From Methyloversatilis sp. (GTDB lineage: Bacteria; Pseudomonadota; Gammaproteobacteria; Burkholderiales; Rhodocyclaceae): 64,000 nt of DNA. The notes beneath the pieces are model-generated. The model made no database searches and had not been told where the DNA came from. It saw nothing but the letters and a program-made list of their open reading frames with translations. The position numbers and the translations under genes are program-made. Of the stretch, positions 8,994-18,682 are shown in pieces. Position 1 is the stretch's first letter. Every line of letters begins with the position of its first letter. The stretch spans positions 1 through 64,000 of the forward strand of contig JAEUNO010000020.1 of the NCBI GenBank assembly GCA_016791045.1, in the 5' to 3' direction.

Positions 8994-10065
8994 GGCCGGC
9001 CTGAAAGTCGCGGTACGCGCGCGAGAGGCCCTCGGCCAGACCGGTGCTGGCCTGCCACCCGATCGAATTGAGCCGCGTCACGTCCATCAGCTTGCGCGGC
9101 GTGCCGTCCGGCTTGGTGGTGTCGAACACCAGTTTGCCGTCGAAGCCGACCACCTTGCCGACGAGTTCGGCCAGCGCCCTGATCGTGACGTCCTCACCAA
9201 CGCCCACATTCACCAGCGGCGGCTCGAAGCGGCCGGTCTTCGACTCGTCGCTGCCCAGCAGGCTCGCGTACTTTTCGTCCGGCAGATTGATCAGGAAGAC
9301 GCAGGCGTCGGCCATGTCGTCGCTGTACAGGAATTCGCGCCGCGGCGTGCCGGTACCCCACAGGGAGATGCAGGATTCAAGATTCAAGTTGCAGGTGGCG
9401 CGGAGCTGTTCCTTGAGGTCGTCGGGGATGGGGCCATGCGCCGCCTCGTCGTGCTCGATGGCGGCCCAGTTGCGCTGCGACGCGAGTCTGGCGAGGTGGA
9501 ACTTGCGGATCATGGCCGGGATGACATGACTGTTCATCAGGCTGTAGTTGTCGCCCGGCCCGTACAGATTGGTCGGCATCACCGCCAGGTATTGCGTGCC
9601 GTACTGTCGGTTGTAGCTCCAGCACATCTCGATGCCGGCGATCTTGGCCAGCGCGTACGGCCGGTTCGTCGGTTCGAGCGGACCGGTCAGCAGGCAATCT
9701 TCGCGCATCGGCTGCGGCGCCAGCTTCGGATAGATGCAGCTCGAGCCAAGGAACATCAGCCGCGTGACGCCGTGCTTCCACGCGCTGTGGATCACGTTGG
9801 TCTGGATGACCAGGTTGTCGCGGATGAATTCGGCCGGGTAGCTGTTGTTGGCGACGATGCCGCCGACCTTCGCCGCGGCGAGGAACACGTACTCGGGCTT
9901 CTCGGTGGCGAAGAAGGCGTCGGTCGCGGCCGCGTCGGTCAGATCCAGCTCGGCGTGCGTACGGGTGACGAGGTTCGTGTAGCCCTTTGCTTCAAGGTTG
10001 CGCACGATGGCCGAGCCGACCAGGCCGCGGTGGCCCGCGACGTAGATGCAAGAGTCAAGATTCAA
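8980..10065 (-). CDS. fcl: GDP-L-fucose synthase (GDP-4-keto-6-deoxymannose epimerase/reductase)
   Basis: This 361-residue short-chain dehydrogenase makes GDP-L-fucose from the Gmd product. Visible are the NADP-binding GHRGLVGSA (11-19), the SSCIYPK segment, and Tyr137/Lys141 of the YxxxK catalytic pair (PYALAKIAG). The start is a TTG at 10065 that lies inside a heptad repeat, so the first seven residues (MNLDSCI) are repeat-encoded. No Shine-Dalgarno is obvious. A second repeat block at 9366-9395 encodes residues 225-233 (CNLNLESCI) in the loop before LWGTGTP, without breaking the frame. It is the last gene of the minus-strand run waaA-gmd-S23-fcl. Confidence 0.9.
   Translation of the reverse strand: MNLDSCIYVAGHRGLVGSAIVRNLEAKGYTNLVTRTHAELDLTDAAATDAFFATEKPEYVFLAAAKVGGIVANNSYPAEFIRDNLVIQTNVIHSAWKHGVTRLMFLGSSCIYPKLAPQPMREDCLLTGPLEPTNRPYALAKIAGIEMCWSYNRQYGTQYLAVMPTNLYGPGDNYSLMNSHVIPAMIRKFHLARLASQRNWAAIEHDEAAHGPIPDDLKEQLRATCNLNLESCISLWGTGTPRREFLYSDDMADACVFLINLPDEKYASLLGSDESKTGRFEPPLVNVGVGEDVTIRALAELVGKVVGFDGKLVFDTTKPDGTPRKLMDVTRLNSIGWQASTGLAEGLSRAYRDFQAGLSAP
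9366..9395. repeat. Heptad-repeat block inside fcl
   Basis: Four heptads (AGATGCA, GGATTCA, AGATTCA, AGTTGCA) plus GG lie within the fcl coding region and are read as CNLNLESCI. The block occupies a loop expected to be variable between GPIPDD and LWGTG, so the enzyme could tolerate it. Confidence 0.85.
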
Positions 10066-10074
10066 GATGCAAGG
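10044..10074. repeat. Left 31-nt heptad block of the S23 element
   Basis: Four heptads (AGATGCA, AGAGTCA, AGATTCA, AGATGCA) plus AGG span exactly 31 nt. The block overlaps the first codons and the TTG start of fcl and is inverted relative to the block at 10491-10521. Confidence 0.88.
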
Positions 10075-10091
10075 TCCGGAGCGGAGTGGGT

Positions 10092-10433
10092 CTATTTGAT
10101 CGAACGGATCAAGCCGTGAAGCATTTTCGAGATTTCTTCGGCTTCGCCAAGCCAGGCCCGGCCGGTCTCGCGGTCGATGTAGCCGATGTCCATGCCGATG
10201 TATATCTGCGTGCGAAGCTCGCCGGCGGAGCCCTTTGCATAGTAGAAGAACTGAGCCGCTTCCTTGCTGGAACCGCGTTCGTGCCCTTCAGCAATGTTCG
10301 ATGGCACGGAAAGACTGGAGCGGGTGATCTGGTCCCTAAACCCGAAGTCACGAAGATCGACCAGACCTTTGTAGATCGAGGCACTCAACCTCGCAGACCG
10401 CTTCCAGACCTCAAGATCCTCGAATCTGCTCAT
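10092..10433 (-). CDS. Four-helix-bundle protein, S23/IVP (Avd-like) family
   Basis: This 113-residue protein matches the 23S-rRNA intervening-sequence-protein family by [13 protein letters not shown] near the N-terminus, [19 protein letters not shown] in the middle and amphipathic helices throughout. Relatives include ORFs in rRNA intervening sequences and the Avd accessory protein of diversity-generating retroelements, both linked to nucleic-acid binding. Its own role is not established. The ATG at 10433 is preferred over the GTG at 10436. It is enclosed by inverted heptad blocks and lies 26 nt upstream of fcl. No reverse transcriptase, variable repeat or rRNA is nearby. Confidence 0.85.
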   Translation of the reverse strand: MSRFEDLEVWKRSARLSASIYKGLVDLRDFGFRDQITRSSLSVPSNIAEGHERGSSKEAAQFFYYAKGSAGELRTQIYIGMDIGYIDRETGRAWLGEAEEISKMLHGLIRSIK

Positions 10434-10490
10434 CACCGCGCCCCGATTTCACGAAGCACGATGACCGCAAAACCCGCATGGTCCGCCCTT

Positions 10491-10521
10491 CCTTGCACCT
10501 TGCACCTTGAATCTTGCATCT
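10491..10521. repeat. Right 31-nt heptad block of the S23 element
   Basis: On the minus strand this reads AGATGCA, AGATTCA, AGGTGCA, AGGTGCA plus AGG, 31 nt. It ends 4 nt after the gmd stop region and is inverted relative to 10044-10074. The outer flank, GC followed by CTT on the plus strand, matches the right arm of the element at 6604-6634. Confidence 0.88.
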
Positions 10522-10525
10522 GCCT

Positions 10526-11641
10526 TCATTCAAAGTGGTCGTAAGCCTTGAAGCCCGCCATCTTCACCAGCGCATCGCGCTTGGCGCTGGTGTAGTCGGC
10601 TTCCACCATTTCCTTCACCAGTTCGCGCAGCGTCGTCTTGGGCGTCCAGCCCAGCTTCTCGCGCGCCCGGGTCGGATCGCCGAGCAGAGTTTCGACTTCG
10701 GTCGGGCGGTAGTAGCGCGGATCGACCTTGACGATCACATCGCCCACCTTCGCTTTGGCGCGGTCGCCGGTGATCGCGGCGACGATGCCCACCTCCTGCT
10801 CGCCCTCGCCTTCGAAGCGGATCGTGATGCCCAGCTCGGCGGCGGCGAATTCGACGAACTGGCGCACGCTGTACTGCACGCCGGTGGCGATCACGAAGTC
10901 TTCCGCCACCGCCTGCTGCAGCATCAGCCACTGCATTTCGATGTAGTCGCGCGCATGGCCCCAATCGCGCAGCGCGCTCATGTTTCCGAGGTACAGGCAG
11001 TCCTGCAGCCCGAGCGCGATACGCGCGATGGCGCGCGTGATCTTGCGCGTGACGAAGGTTTCGCCGCGCACCGGTGACTCGTGGTTGAACAGGATGCCGT
11101 TGCAGGCGTAGATGCCGTACGCCTCGCGGTAATTGACGGTGATCCAGTAGGCGTAGAGCTTGGCGCAGGCGTACGGGCTGCGCGGATAGAAGGGCGTGGT
11201 TTCCTTCTGCGGGATTTCCTGCACCAGGCCATAGAGCTCGGAGGTCGAGGCCTGATAGAAGCGCGTCTTCTTTTCGAGCCCCAGGATGCGGATGGCTTCC
11301 AGGATGCGCAGCGCGCCGATGCCGTCGGCGTTGGCCGTGTATTCGGGCTCTTCGAAACTGACGGCCACGTGAGACTGGGCGGCCAGGTTGTAGATTTCGT
11401 CCGGCTGCACCGCCTGGATGATGCGCACCAGGCTGGTTGAATCGGTCAGGTCACCGTAGTGCAGGATGAACTTGCGGTTGTCGACGTGCGGGTCTTCGTA
11501 CAGGTGGTCGATGCGGTCGGTGTTGAAGAGCGAGGAGCGGCGCTTGATGCCGTGCACCTCGTAGCCCTTCTTCAGCAGGAATTCGGCGAGGTAGGCGCCG
11601 TCCTGGCCGGTCACGCCGGTGATGAGTGCGATTTTGGTCAT
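10526..11641 (-). CDS. gmd: GDP-mannose 4,6-dehydratase
   Basis: This 371-residue enzyme converts GDP-D-mannose to GDP-4-keto-6-deoxy-D-mannose, the substrate of Fcl. It has the NADP motif GVTGQDG (9-15), the catalytic segment ASTSELYG, Tyr157/Lys161 (SPYACAK) and the [11 protein letters not shown] cofactor-binding stretch typical of Gmd. The ATG at 11641 begins MTKIALITG; the longer reading to 11707 adds an unrelated tail. It follows waaA by 43 nt in the same direction, and the S23 element lies between it and fcl. Confidence 0.93.
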   Translation of the reverse strand: MTKIALITGVTGQDGAYLAEFLLKKGYEVHGIKRRSSLFNTDRIDHLYEDPHVDNRKFILHYGDLTDSTSLVRIIQAVQPDEIYNLAAQSHVAVSFEEPEYTANADGIGALRILEAIRILGLEKKTRFYQASTSELYGLVQEIPQKETTPFYPRSPYACAKLYAYWITVNYREAYGIYACNGILFNHESPVRGETFVTRKITRAIARIALGLQDCLYLGNMSALRDWGHARDYIEMQWLMLQQAVAEDFVIATGVQYSVRQFVEFAAAELGITIRFEGEGEQEVGIVAAITGDRAKAKVGDVIVKVDPRYYRPTEVETLLGDPTRAREKLGWTPKTTLRELVKEMVEADYTSAKRDALVKMAGFKAYDHFE

Positions 11642-11684
11642 GGGCTTTGATCCGGTGTGAATGGCACGGGATGACAGCGCGCGA

Positions 11685-12977
11685 TTATCGCCGATGATCG
11701 TGCGCAAGCTGCTCGAGTCGCGCAGCGAGCAGCGGTTCGATCAGTGCCATGCAGCGTCCGGTGGCGCCCCGGTGCATGGCGGCAAACGCCCGGCCGGCGT
11801 CCGCCATGCGCTGTCTTGCCTGCGGATCGTCGAGCAGGGCAACGACCGTCGACGCCATCTCCTCCGGTCCGGTGGCCCGTGCGGCGGCACCGGCCGCCAG
11901 TGCGTCGTCGGTGGCCTGGGCGAAATTGAACATGTGCGGTCCGACGACGACCGGGCAGCCCGCCGCGCACGCTTCGATCAGATTCTGCCCGCCCAGCGGC
12001 AGCCAGCTGCCGCCGATGACGGCGACGTCCGCCAGCGCGTACCAGGCGACCATTTCGCCCATCGAGTCGCCGAGCCACACCGTGTCACGGTCGCCGGGCA
12101 GCGTGCCTTCGCTGCGCCGAATCGCGTGCCAACCGCATCCGGCCACGATGCCGGCCACCTCGTCGAAGCGCTGCGGATGCCTCGGCACCAGTGCGATGAG
12201 CACATCGTCCGGCAGCCGTGCCTGCAGCGCCGGCAGCAGCAGCACCTCTTCGCCGTCGCGCGTGCTGGCCAGCAGCACGATGCGGCGGGCGCCGAGTGCC
12301 GCGCGCCACCGTTGGCCGAGCGCGAGCTGATCCGGAGGCGGTGCCAGGTCGAACTTGAGATTGCCGGTGACCGTGACGTTGCGCGCACCCAGCCCGCTCA
12401 GCCGTGCGGCGTCGGCAGCGGTCTGTGCGGCGATGCCCGACAGCGCATCGAGCATCGTGCCGGCCAGTGCGGGCATCCTTGCGTAGCGACGCGCCGACCG
12501 GTCCGACAGGCGGGCGTTCGCCAGCACCACCGGAACGCCGACGCGACGGCACTCGGCAATCAGGTTGGGCCACAGTTCGGTTTCCATCAGGATGCCGACG
12601 GCCGGGCGCCACGCACGCAGGAAGGCGCGCTGCGCCCACGGCAGATCCCAGGGCAGCCAGGCAAGGGCCACCGTGTCGCCATAGAGTGCCTGCGCCGTGG
12701 CCCGCCCGGTCGCGGTCGTCTGGGTCAGCAGGATGCGCGTGTCGGGATGCGCCTGGCGCAGCGCCGCGATCAACGGCTGCGCGGCGCGTGTTTCGCCGAC
12801 CGACACCGCGTGTATCCAGAGGGTCGATGCCGCGGGTTCGACGCGGAAGCGCCCCAGCCGCTGGGCGACATCGTGGGCATACCCCGATTCCCGTCGGGCG
12901 CGCCACGCCAGACGCAGCAGCACGGCGGGCAGTGCGACCAGCCAGATCAGGGTGTACAGGACGCGATTCAGGGGCAC
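11685..12977 (-). CDS. waaA: 3-deoxy-D-manno-octulosonic acid (Kdo) transferase
   Basis: This 430-residue inner-membrane glycosyltransferase adds Kdo to lipid IVA in LPS core synthesis. It has an N-terminal membrane anchor (about 5-22), an N-terminal domain with [15 protein letters not shown] (the catalytic Glu region), ETELWPNLI, and a C-terminal CMP-Kdo-binding domain with [14 protein letters not shown] and GPHMFNF, all family-typical. The start is a GTG at 12977 with no strong ribosome-binding site. It is divergent from the CDP-sugar operon across 172 bp and heads the minus-strand run to gmd. Confidence 0.92.
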   Translation of the reverse strand: MPLNRVLYTLIWLVALPAVLLRLAWRARRESGYAHDVAQRLGRFRVEPAASTLWIHAVSVGETRAAQPLIAALRQAHPDTRILLTQTTATGRATAQALYGDTVALAWLPWDLPWAQRAFLRAWRPAVGILMETELWPNLIAECRRVGVPVVLANARLSDRSARRYARMPALAGTMLDALSGIAAQTAADAARLSGLGARNVTVTGNLKFDLAPPPDQLALGQRWRAALGARRIVLLASTRDGEEVLLLPALQARLPDDVLIALVPRHPQRFDEVAGIVAGCGWHAIRRSEGTLPGDRDTVWLGDSMGEMVAWYALADVAVIGGSWLPLGGQNLIEACAAGCPVVVGPHMFNFAQATDDALAAGAAARATGPEEMASTVVALLDDPQARQRMADAGRAFAAMHRGATGRCMALIEPLLAARLEQLAHDHRR

Positions 12978-13149
12978 GGGTCAGGAAGCCGGAGGCGGAC
13001 AGCCGGCAGGGCGCCGGACCGATCGGTGCCAAGGATACCAAGATGGCGGCAGCCTCCCGGCTGCCCGCGGCGGCGTGAGATAATCGCCATCCTGAGCGGC
13101 GCGCAATTCCGTCGCGCGTTCGCTGCACTACATACTGGACCCGTCATTG

Positions 13150-13920
13150 ATGAAAGCCGTGATTCTCGCCGGCGGCCTCGGCACCCGGATTTCCGAAGAG
13201 TCGCACCTCAAGCCCAAGCCGATGATAGAAATCGGCGGCCGGCCCATCCTGTGGCACATCATGAAGATCTATTCCCGTTACGGGATCAACGACTTCGTGA
13301 TCTGTCTCGGATACAAGGGCTACGTCATCAAGGAGTACTTCGCCAACTACTTCCTCCACATGTCCGACGTCACGTTCGACATGTCGAAGAACGAGATGGA
13401 AGTCCATCAGCGCTACGTCGAGCCATGGCGGGTGACACTGGTCGACACCGGCGAGAACACGCTGACCGGCGGCCGGCTGCGCCGGGTGCGCCAGCATCTG
13501 GGCGATCAACCTTTCTGCTTCACGTACGGCGATGGCGTGGCCGATGTCGATATCGGCGCACTGGTCGATTTCCATCGCGCGCACGGCAAGGCGGCGACGG
13601 TGACGGCCATCCAGCCGCCCGGGCGCTACGGCGCGCTGAACCTCGACGGCCATGCCGTACGCAGCTTCCAGGAAAAGCCGGCCGGCGATGGCGCGTGGAT
13701 CAACGGCGGTTTCTTCGTGCTCGATCCGTCGGTCATCGACCTGATTACCGGTGACCAGACCAGCTGGGAGGCCGAGCCACTCATGCAGCTGGCGCGCGAC
13801 GATCGCCTGATGGCCTATCCGCATGCCGGTTTCTGGCAGGCGATGGACACCCTGCGCGACAAGAACCAGCTTGAAGAAATCTGGCAATCGGGCCGTGCGC
13901 CCTGGAAGTGCTGGGAATGA
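13150..13920 (+). CDS. rfbF: Glucose-1-phosphate cytidylyltransferase
   Basis: This 256-residue nucleotidyltransferase forms CDP-D-glucose from CTP and glucose-1-phosphate. It has the N-terminal [10 protein letters not shown] and [10 protein letters not shown] motifs, [11 protein letters not shown] characteristic of RfbF, and the late [11 protein letters not shown] segment. The ATG at 13150 directly follows an in-frame TTG at 13147. It is the first gene of an operon in which most junctions overlap by 4 nt, and its stop overlaps the rfbG ATG. Together they start CDP-4-keto-6-deoxyglucose synthesis. Confidence 0.94.
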   Translation: MKAVILAGGLGTRISEESHLKPKPMIEIGGRPILWHIMKIYSRYGINDFVICLGYKGYVIKEYFANYFLHMSDVTFDMSKNEMEVHQRYVEPWRVTLVDTGENTLTGGRLRRVRQHLGDQPFCFTYGDGVADVDIGALVDFHRAHGKAATVTAIQPPGRYGALNLDGHAVRSFQEKPAGDGAWINGGFFVLDPSVIDLITGDQTSWEAEPLMQLARDDRLMAYPHAGFWQAMDTLRDKNQLEEIWQSGRAPWKCWE

Positions 13921-14987
13921 GCGACGGCTTCTGGCGCGGCCGGCGCGTCCTGCTGACCGGTCACACCGGCTTCAAGGGAAGCTGGCTGTCGCTGTGGCTG
14001 CATGCCCAGGGCGCCGAGGTGCATGGCTACGCACTGGTGCCGCCCGCTTCGCCCAACCTGTTCACCGTTGCCGGGGTGGCTGGAGCGCTGGCGTCGTCCA
14101 CCCTGGCCGACATCCGCGACCTGACGACGCTGACCGCGCTGTGCCGCGAGGTGCGGCCGCAGATCGTGTTTCATCTGGCGGCCCAGGCGCTGGTGCGCCA
14201 GTCCTACCGCGAGCCGGTCGATACCTTCGCCACCAATGTGATGGGTGTCGTCAATCTGCTGGAAGCCGTGCGCAGCACCGGTGGCGTCAGGGCGGTGGTC
14301 AATGTCACCACCGACAAGTGCTACGAGAACCGGGAGTGGCCGTGGGCCTACCGCGAAATCGAGCCGATGGGCGGACACGATCCCTACAGCGCCAGCAAGG
14401 GCTGCGCAGAACTGGTCACGGCAGCCTACCGTGCGTCCTTCCTGAAGGAGGCCGGCGTTGCGGTGGCCACCGCCCGGGCCGGCAACGTGATCGGCGGCGG
14501 CGACTGGGCCGAAGACCGGCTGCTGCCGGACATTTTCCGTGCGCTCGACGCGCGCCGCACCCTGCCGGTGCGTTCGCCGCATGCCGTGCGGCCCTGGCAG
14601 CACGTGCTCGAACCGCTGTCCGGCTATCTCGCGCTGGCCGAAGCCCTGGCCGGTGGCAACGGCGATTTCGCCGAAGCGTGGAATTTCGGTCCGGCGGATG
14701 ACGACGCGCGCGACGTAGCCTGGATCGTCGGACGCCTCGCGTCGCGACTGCCCGATCTCGTCTGGCAGGTCGACGCGGCGCCGCAACCGCACGAAGCCCA
14801 TTACCTGAAGCTCGACAGCAGCAAGGCCCGTTCGCGGCTGGGCTGGCAGCCGCGCTGGCGTCTGGCCGAGGCGCTCGACCGCACGCTGCAGTGGCATCAG
14901 GCGTGGCGCGCCGGCGCCGACATGCGTGCTGTCTGCCTGGCCCAGATCGCCGACCATGTCGCATCAGCGGATGCAGACCGTTCATGA
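13917..14987 (+). CDS. rfbG: CDP-glucose 4,6-dehydratase
   Basis: This 356-residue extended SDR oxidises CDP-glucose to CDP-4-keto-6-deoxyglucose. It has [14 protein letters not shown] at the N-terminus, [19 protein letters not shown] and the YSASKG catalytic Tyr/Lys, and [15 protein letters not shown], a hallmark of RfbG. The ATG lies in an ATGA overlap with rfbF and has GGAAG 8 nt upstream. Its stop overlaps the next start (14984-14987). Confidence 0.94.
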   Translation: MSDGFWRGRRVLLTGHTGFKGSWLSLWLHAQGAEVHGYALVPPASPNLFTVAGVAGALASSTLADIRDLTTLTALCREVRPQIVFHLAAQALVRQSYREPVDTFATNVMGVVNLLEAVRSTGGVRAVVNVTTDKCYENREWPWAYREIEPMGGHDPYSASKGCAELVTAAYRASFLKEAGVAVATARAGNVIGGGDWAEDRLLPDIFRALDARRTLPVRSPHAVRPWQHVLEPLSGYLALAEALAGGNGDFAEAWNFGPADDDARDVAWIVGRLASRLPDLVWQVDAAPQPHEAHYLKLDSSKARSRLGWQPRWRLAEALDRTLQWHQAWRAGADMRAVCLAQIADHVASADADRS

Positions 14988-15547
14988 GCAATCGCCCTGA
15001 CTGGTCGCCCACCCCGCTTGCCGGACTGGTCGTCGTGCAGCGTCCGCGCATCGAGGATCACCGCGGCTTCCTGTCGCGCTTCTTCTGCGCCGATACCCTG
15101 CGCGAAGCCGGCTTCGACGCGCCGGTCGCACAGATCAACCATACGCTGACGCGTGCCCGCGGCGCGCTGCGCGGCCTGCATTACCAGCGCCCGCCGCATG
15201 CCGAAGTGAAGATGGTGAGCTGCCTGCGCGGCGAGGTGTTCGACGTGGCCGTCGACCTGCGCGCGGGCTCCCCCACCTTCCTGCGCTGGCATGGCGAAGT
15301 GCTGTCCGCCGACAATCGGCGCAGTTTGCTGATCCCGCGCGGCTTCGCGCACGGTTTCCAGGCGCTGACCGACGACTGCGAACTGCTCTACCTGCACAGC
15401 GCCGCCTATGCGCCCGATGCCGAGGGTGCGGCCAACGCGCTCGACCCCGCGCTGGCGATACGCTGGCCGCTGGACATCACCGACCTGTCGGAGCGCGATC
15501 GCACGCACCCGATGCTCGACCCGGATTTCAAGGGAATCACCGCATGA
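14984..15547 (+). CDS. dTDP-4-dehydrorhamnose 3,5-epimerase-like sugar epimerase
   Basis: This 187-residue cupin resembles RfbC, with GFLSRFFCADTL, QINHTLTRARGALRGLHYQ containing the catalytic His region, and FAHGFQALTDDCELLY. Given neighbours rfbF and rfbG, its likely substrate is a CDP-4-keto-6-deoxyhexose rather than the dTDP sugar, probably as a C3 and/or C5 epimerase. That is inference from context. It is overlapped by 4 nt at both ends. Confidence 0.88.
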   Translation: MSNRPDWSPTPLAGLVVVQRPRIEDHRGFLSRFFCADTLREAGFDAPVAQINHTLTRARGALRGLHYQRPPHAEVKMVSCLRGEVFDVAVDLRAGSPTFLRWHGEVLSADNRRSLLIPRGFAHGFQALTDDCELLYLHSAAYAPDAEGAANALDPALAIRWPLDITDLSERDRTHPMLDPDFKGITA

Positions 15548-16773
15548 AATGTCGCCACTGCGGCACCGAGCTGACGCTGCCGCTGATCGATCTGGGCAGC
15601 GCACCGCCATCCAATGCCTACCTGACGCAGGCCGCATTGTCGGCACCCGAGAAGTGGTACCCGCTGCGCGTGCTGGTGTGCGATCACTGCTGGCTGGTGC
15701 AGACGGAAGACTATGCGCACCACGGCGAGCTGTTTTCCGACGATTACGCCTATTTCAGCTCCTTTTCGACCAGCTGGCTGGCGCATGCCCGGGCCTACGT
15801 GTCGGCCATGACGGAGCGCTTCGGTCTCGGCGCGACCTCGCATGTGGTGGAGGTGGCATCGAACGACGGCTACCTGCTGCAGTACGTGCGCGAACGCGGC
15901 GTTCCCTGCCTCGGCATCGAACCGACTGCAAGCACCGCCGCCGCTGCACGCGGCCGCGGCATCGAGGTGATCGAACGGTTCTTCGGCGTGGCGCTGGCCG
16001 ATGAGCTCGCCGCCGCGGGGCGGCGCGCCGACCTGATGGCGGCCAACAACGTGCTGGCGCACGTCCCCGACATCAACGACTTCGTCGCCGGCTTCGCCCG
16101 CCTGCTCAAGGACGACGGCGTGGCCACCTTCGAATTTCCGCATCTGCTGAATCTGGTGCAGCTCAACCAGTTCGACACCATCTATCACGAACATTTTTCC
16201 TACCTGTCGCTGGTCGCGGTTGCGCGAATCTTCGAGTCGAACGGCCTGAGCGCATTCGACGTGGAAGAACTGCCGACGCACGGTGGCAGCCTGCGCGTGT
16301 TCGCACAGCGCACGCAGACCGGCCGCCGGCCGGTGGCACCGGCCGTCGCCGCCATGCTGGCGCGCGAACACGCGGCCGGCATGACCCGGCCCGCGTTCTA
16401 CAGCGGCTTCCAGCACAAGGCGGAGAAGGTGAAGAACGATCTGGTCGCCTTCCTGATCGACGCGCGGCGCGACGGCCGGACGGTCGCGGCCTACGGCGCG
16501 GCGGCCAAGGGCAACACCCTGCTGAACTTCGCCGGCATCCGCGGCGACCTCATTTCGTATGTCGTCGACCGCAATCCGGCCAAGCAGGACATGTTCATGC
16601 CGGGTAGCCGCATACCCATCGTCGACGAGTCGCGGCTGCAGGCCGAGCCGCCGGATTATCTGGTGATCCTGCCGTGGAACCTGCGGGATGAGGTGATGGC
16701 GCAGCTGGCCGCGGTACGCCAGCGAGGGACAAAGTTCGTGCTGGCAGTGCCGACGCTGGAGGTGATTGCGTGA
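15544..16773 (+). CDS. SAM-dependent sugar C-methyltransferase (TylCIII/KijD1-like)
   Basis: This 409-residue protein has an N-terminal zinc-binding domain (C3, C6, C46, C49), a class I SAM domain (VVEVASNDGYLLQYV near 101-115), the YHEH sequence at 214-217 matching the catalytic Tyr/Glu/His cluster of KijD1-type C3 methyltransferases, and a C-terminal domain with YGAAAKGNTLLNF. It would add a methyl branch to a 4-keto-6-deoxy sugar. With rfbF and rfbG upstream, the substrate is probably CDP-linked. It is coupled by ATGA overlaps on both sides. Confidence 0.88.
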   Translation: MKCRHCGTELTLPLIDLGSAPPSNAYLTQAALSAPEKWYPLRVLVCDHCWLVQTEDYAHHGELFSDDYAYFSSFSTSWLAHARAYVSAMTERFGLGATSHVVEVASNDGYLLQYVRERGVPCLGIEPTASTAAAARGRGIEVIERFFGVALADELAAAGRRADLMAANNVLAHVPDINDFVAGFARLLKDDGVATFEFPHLLNLVQLNQFDTIYHEHFSYLSLVAVARIFESNGLSAFDVEELPTHGGSLRVFAQRTQTGRRPVAPAVAAMLAREHAAGMTRPAFYSGFQHKAEKVKNDLVAFLIDARRDGRTVAAYGAAAKGNTLLNFAGIRGDLISYVVDRNPAKQDMFMPGSRIPIVDESRLQAEPPDYLVILPWNLRDEVMAQLAAVRQRGTKFVLAVPTLEVIA

Positions 16774-17615
16774 AGGTGGTGGTCACCGGTGCCAGCGGTT
16801 TCGTGGGCCGTCACGTCGTCACCGCGTTGATCGCACGCGGACATGACGTCACCGCCGTGTCGCGCACCGTGCGCGAATCGGCGCCGTGGGCAGGCCCGGC
16901 GCGGCAAATCGCGCTCGATCTTCACGATCCATCGATTGACCCGGTCTCCCTGATCGGCACGCCGGACCTGCTGATTCATCTCGCGTGGCCCGGTTTGCCG
17001 AACTATCGCGGGCTGTTTCACATCGATCGGAACCTGCCTGACGATTGCCGTTTTCTGCGCCGGATGGTCGATGCAGGGCTGCCAAGGCTGCTGGTGACCG
17101 GCACCTGTTTCGAGTATGGCATGCAGGATGGCGCACTCGCCGAAGACACTCCGACGCTGCCGGACAACCCCTACGGCGTGGCGAAGAACACGCTGCGCCT
17201 CTATCTGCAGAGCCTGTGCCGCGAGCAGGCCTTCTCGCTGCAGTGGGCACGGCTTTTCTACCTCCATGGGCCCGGTCAGAACCCGAACAGCCTGCTGGCC
17301 CAGCTCGATGCGGCGATCGATCGCGGCGATGAAGTGTTCCCGATGTCCGGCGGCGAGCAGCTGCGCGACTACCTGCCGGTTGCGGATGCCGCATCCTTGC
17401 TCGTCACGCTGGCGGAAAGTCCGGATGCGCAGGGCGTCTTCAATTGCTGCAGCGGTGTGCCGGTCTCCGTGCGGAGACTGGTCGAGCGCCACCTGCACGA
17501 GCGCGGTGCGTCGATGCGGCTCGAACTCGGGCGTTACGCCTATCCCGACCACGAACCCTTTGCCTTCTGGGGCGTACGCGCCCGGCTGGATCGACTGCTG
17601 GAGGCCTTGGCGTGA
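16770..17615 (+). CDS. NAD(P)-dependent epimerase/ketoreductase of the CDP-sugar pathway
   Basis: This 281-residue extended SDR has VVVTGASGFVGRHVV at the N-terminus and a PYGVAKNTLR catalytic segment. Position at the end of a pathway containing a 4,6-dehydratase, epimerase and C-methyltransferase suggests that it reduces the C4 keto group to finish a branched 6-deoxyhexose. The GTG start at 16770 overlaps the previous stop, and its stop overlaps the next gene. The exact stereochemistry cannot be told. Confidence 0.8.
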   Translation: MKVVVTGASGFVGRHVVTALIARGHDVTAVSRTVRESAPWAGPARQIALDLHDPSIDPVSLIGTPDLLIHLAWPGLPNYRGLFHIDRNLPDDCRFLRRMVDAGLPRLLVTGTCFEYGMQDGALAEDTPTLPDNPYGVAKNTLRLYLQSLCREQAFSLQWARLFYLHGPGQNPNSLLAQLDAAIDRGDEVFPMSGGEQLRDYLPVADAASLLVTLAESPDAQGVFNCCSGVPVSVRRLVERHLHERGASMRLELGRYAYPDHEPFAFWGVRARLDRLLEALA

Positions 17616-18682
17616 TGCGCGAACTGTTCAGGGCGGAGCGACTTCCTGTGCTTCAGAACCGCACTTTTGCGAGCTTCGAGCAGGCATGCAGCAGTGCGAC
17701 GGGCGATGTCTTGCTGGTACAGGACACGCAGACCGGTCTGGTGTTCAATGCGGCATTCGACCCGCAGTTGCTGGCCTATGACGCGGACTATCAGAACGAG
17801 CAGGCGTGCTCGGCGGTATTCCAACGACACCTCGACGAGGTCGCAGGGTTGATCGACCGTCATCTCGCCGGGCGGGCCCTGATCGAAGTGGGCTGCGGCA
17901 AGGGCTACTTCCTTGAGCATCTGCGCGCTCGCGGTTATGCGATCACCGGCCTCGACCCGGCTTACGAAGGCAGCAATCCTGATGTCATCAAGGCGCCGTT
18001 CGAAGCGGGCCTGGGCCTGTCTGCCGACGGAATCGTGATGCGTCACGTACTCGAACACATGCAGGCGCCCATGGATTTCCTGTCCGATATCGCCCGCGCC
18101 AACAGAAACCAGGGCATCGCCTACATCGAAGTGCCCTGTCTTGACTGGATCTGCACGCATCGGGCCTGGTTCGACCTGTTCTACGAGCACGTAAATTATT
18201 TCCGCCTGCGCGATTTCCATCGCATGTTCGGTCGAGTGCTGGACAGCGGTCACGTGTTCGGCGGTCAGTATCTGTACGCTTTCGTCGACCTCGCGACGTT
18301 GCGCACACCCGAGGCGGGCAACGATGATCTCGTCTGCCTGCCTGCCGACTTCATGGCCGGAGTCGACCAGGCCCGGGCTCGCGTCCTGCAGAGCCCGCGA
18401 CGCAACGTGATCTGGGGTGCCGCTTCGAAGGGCGTCATCTTTGCCACGCATCTGATGCGGCAGGGCGTACGTTTCGACCTTGCCATCGACATCAACCCTG
18501 CGAAGCAGGGTCGCTTCCTTCCCGTGAGCGGTCTGCGTGTGGCATCACCCGAAGAGGCTGCGACCTTGCTCGAACCGGGAGATCACATGTTCGTGATGAA
18601 CTCGAACTATCTGCAGGAAATCATCGAGCAGTCCGGAAACCGCTTTACCTACATCACGGTGGACCATGAAAAAATTCTCTGA
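17615..18682 (+). CDS. Second SAM-dependent C-methyltransferase-like protein
   Basis: This 355-residue protein has a SAM-binding motif (LIEVGCGKGYFLEHL near 88), FYEHVNYFRL comparable to the catalytic YHEH of the neighbouring methyltransferase, and a C-terminal WGAASKGVIFATHL domain as in TylCIII-type enzymes. The N-terminal zinc-cysteine domain is absent or degenerate. The ATG at 17615 shares a base with the previous TGA; a GTG at 17612 is also possible. Two related C-methyltransferases in one operon suggest a doubly modified sugar or two sugars. Confidence 0.78.
   Translation: MRELFRAERLPVLQNRTFASFEQACSSATGDVLLVQDTQTGLVFNAAFDPQLLAYDADYQNEQACSAVFQRHLDEVAGLIDRHLAGRALIEVGCGKGYFLEHLRARGYAITGLDPAYEGSNPDVIKAPFEAGLGLSADGIVMRHVLEHMQAPMDFLSDIARANRNQGIAYIEVPCLDWICTHRAWFDLFYEHVNYFRLRDFHRMFGRVLDSGHVFGGQYLYAFVDLATLRTPEAGNDDLVCLPADFMAGVDQARARVLQSPRRNVIWGAASKGVIFATHLMRQGVRFDLAIDINPAKQGRFLPVSGLRVASPEEAATLLEPGDHMFVMNSNYLQEIIEQSGNRFTYITVDHEKIL

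Larger units (their letters stand above)
10044..10521. mobile_element. Candidate mobile/repeat-spreading unit: S23 gene between inverted heptad blocks
   Basis: A 478-bp unit is bounded by two inverted 31-nt heptad blocks and contains one gene, the four-helix-bundle protein at 10092-10433. It separates gmd from fcl, which are commonly adjacent. A gene-less version of the same inverted arms lies at 6516-6634. I see no target-site duplication and no transposase, so mobility is inferred from repetition and position. Confidence 0.5.

Noticed and set aside
9981-10065. A later conventional start for fcl
   Set aside because: Any start downstream of 10065 would remove the first Rossmann strand (IYVAGHRG), so the TTG inside the repeat is the best choice.
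10092-10433. Diversity-generating retroelement, because the S23 protein resembles Avd
   Set aside because: No reverse transcriptase, template repeat or variable repeat is nearby.
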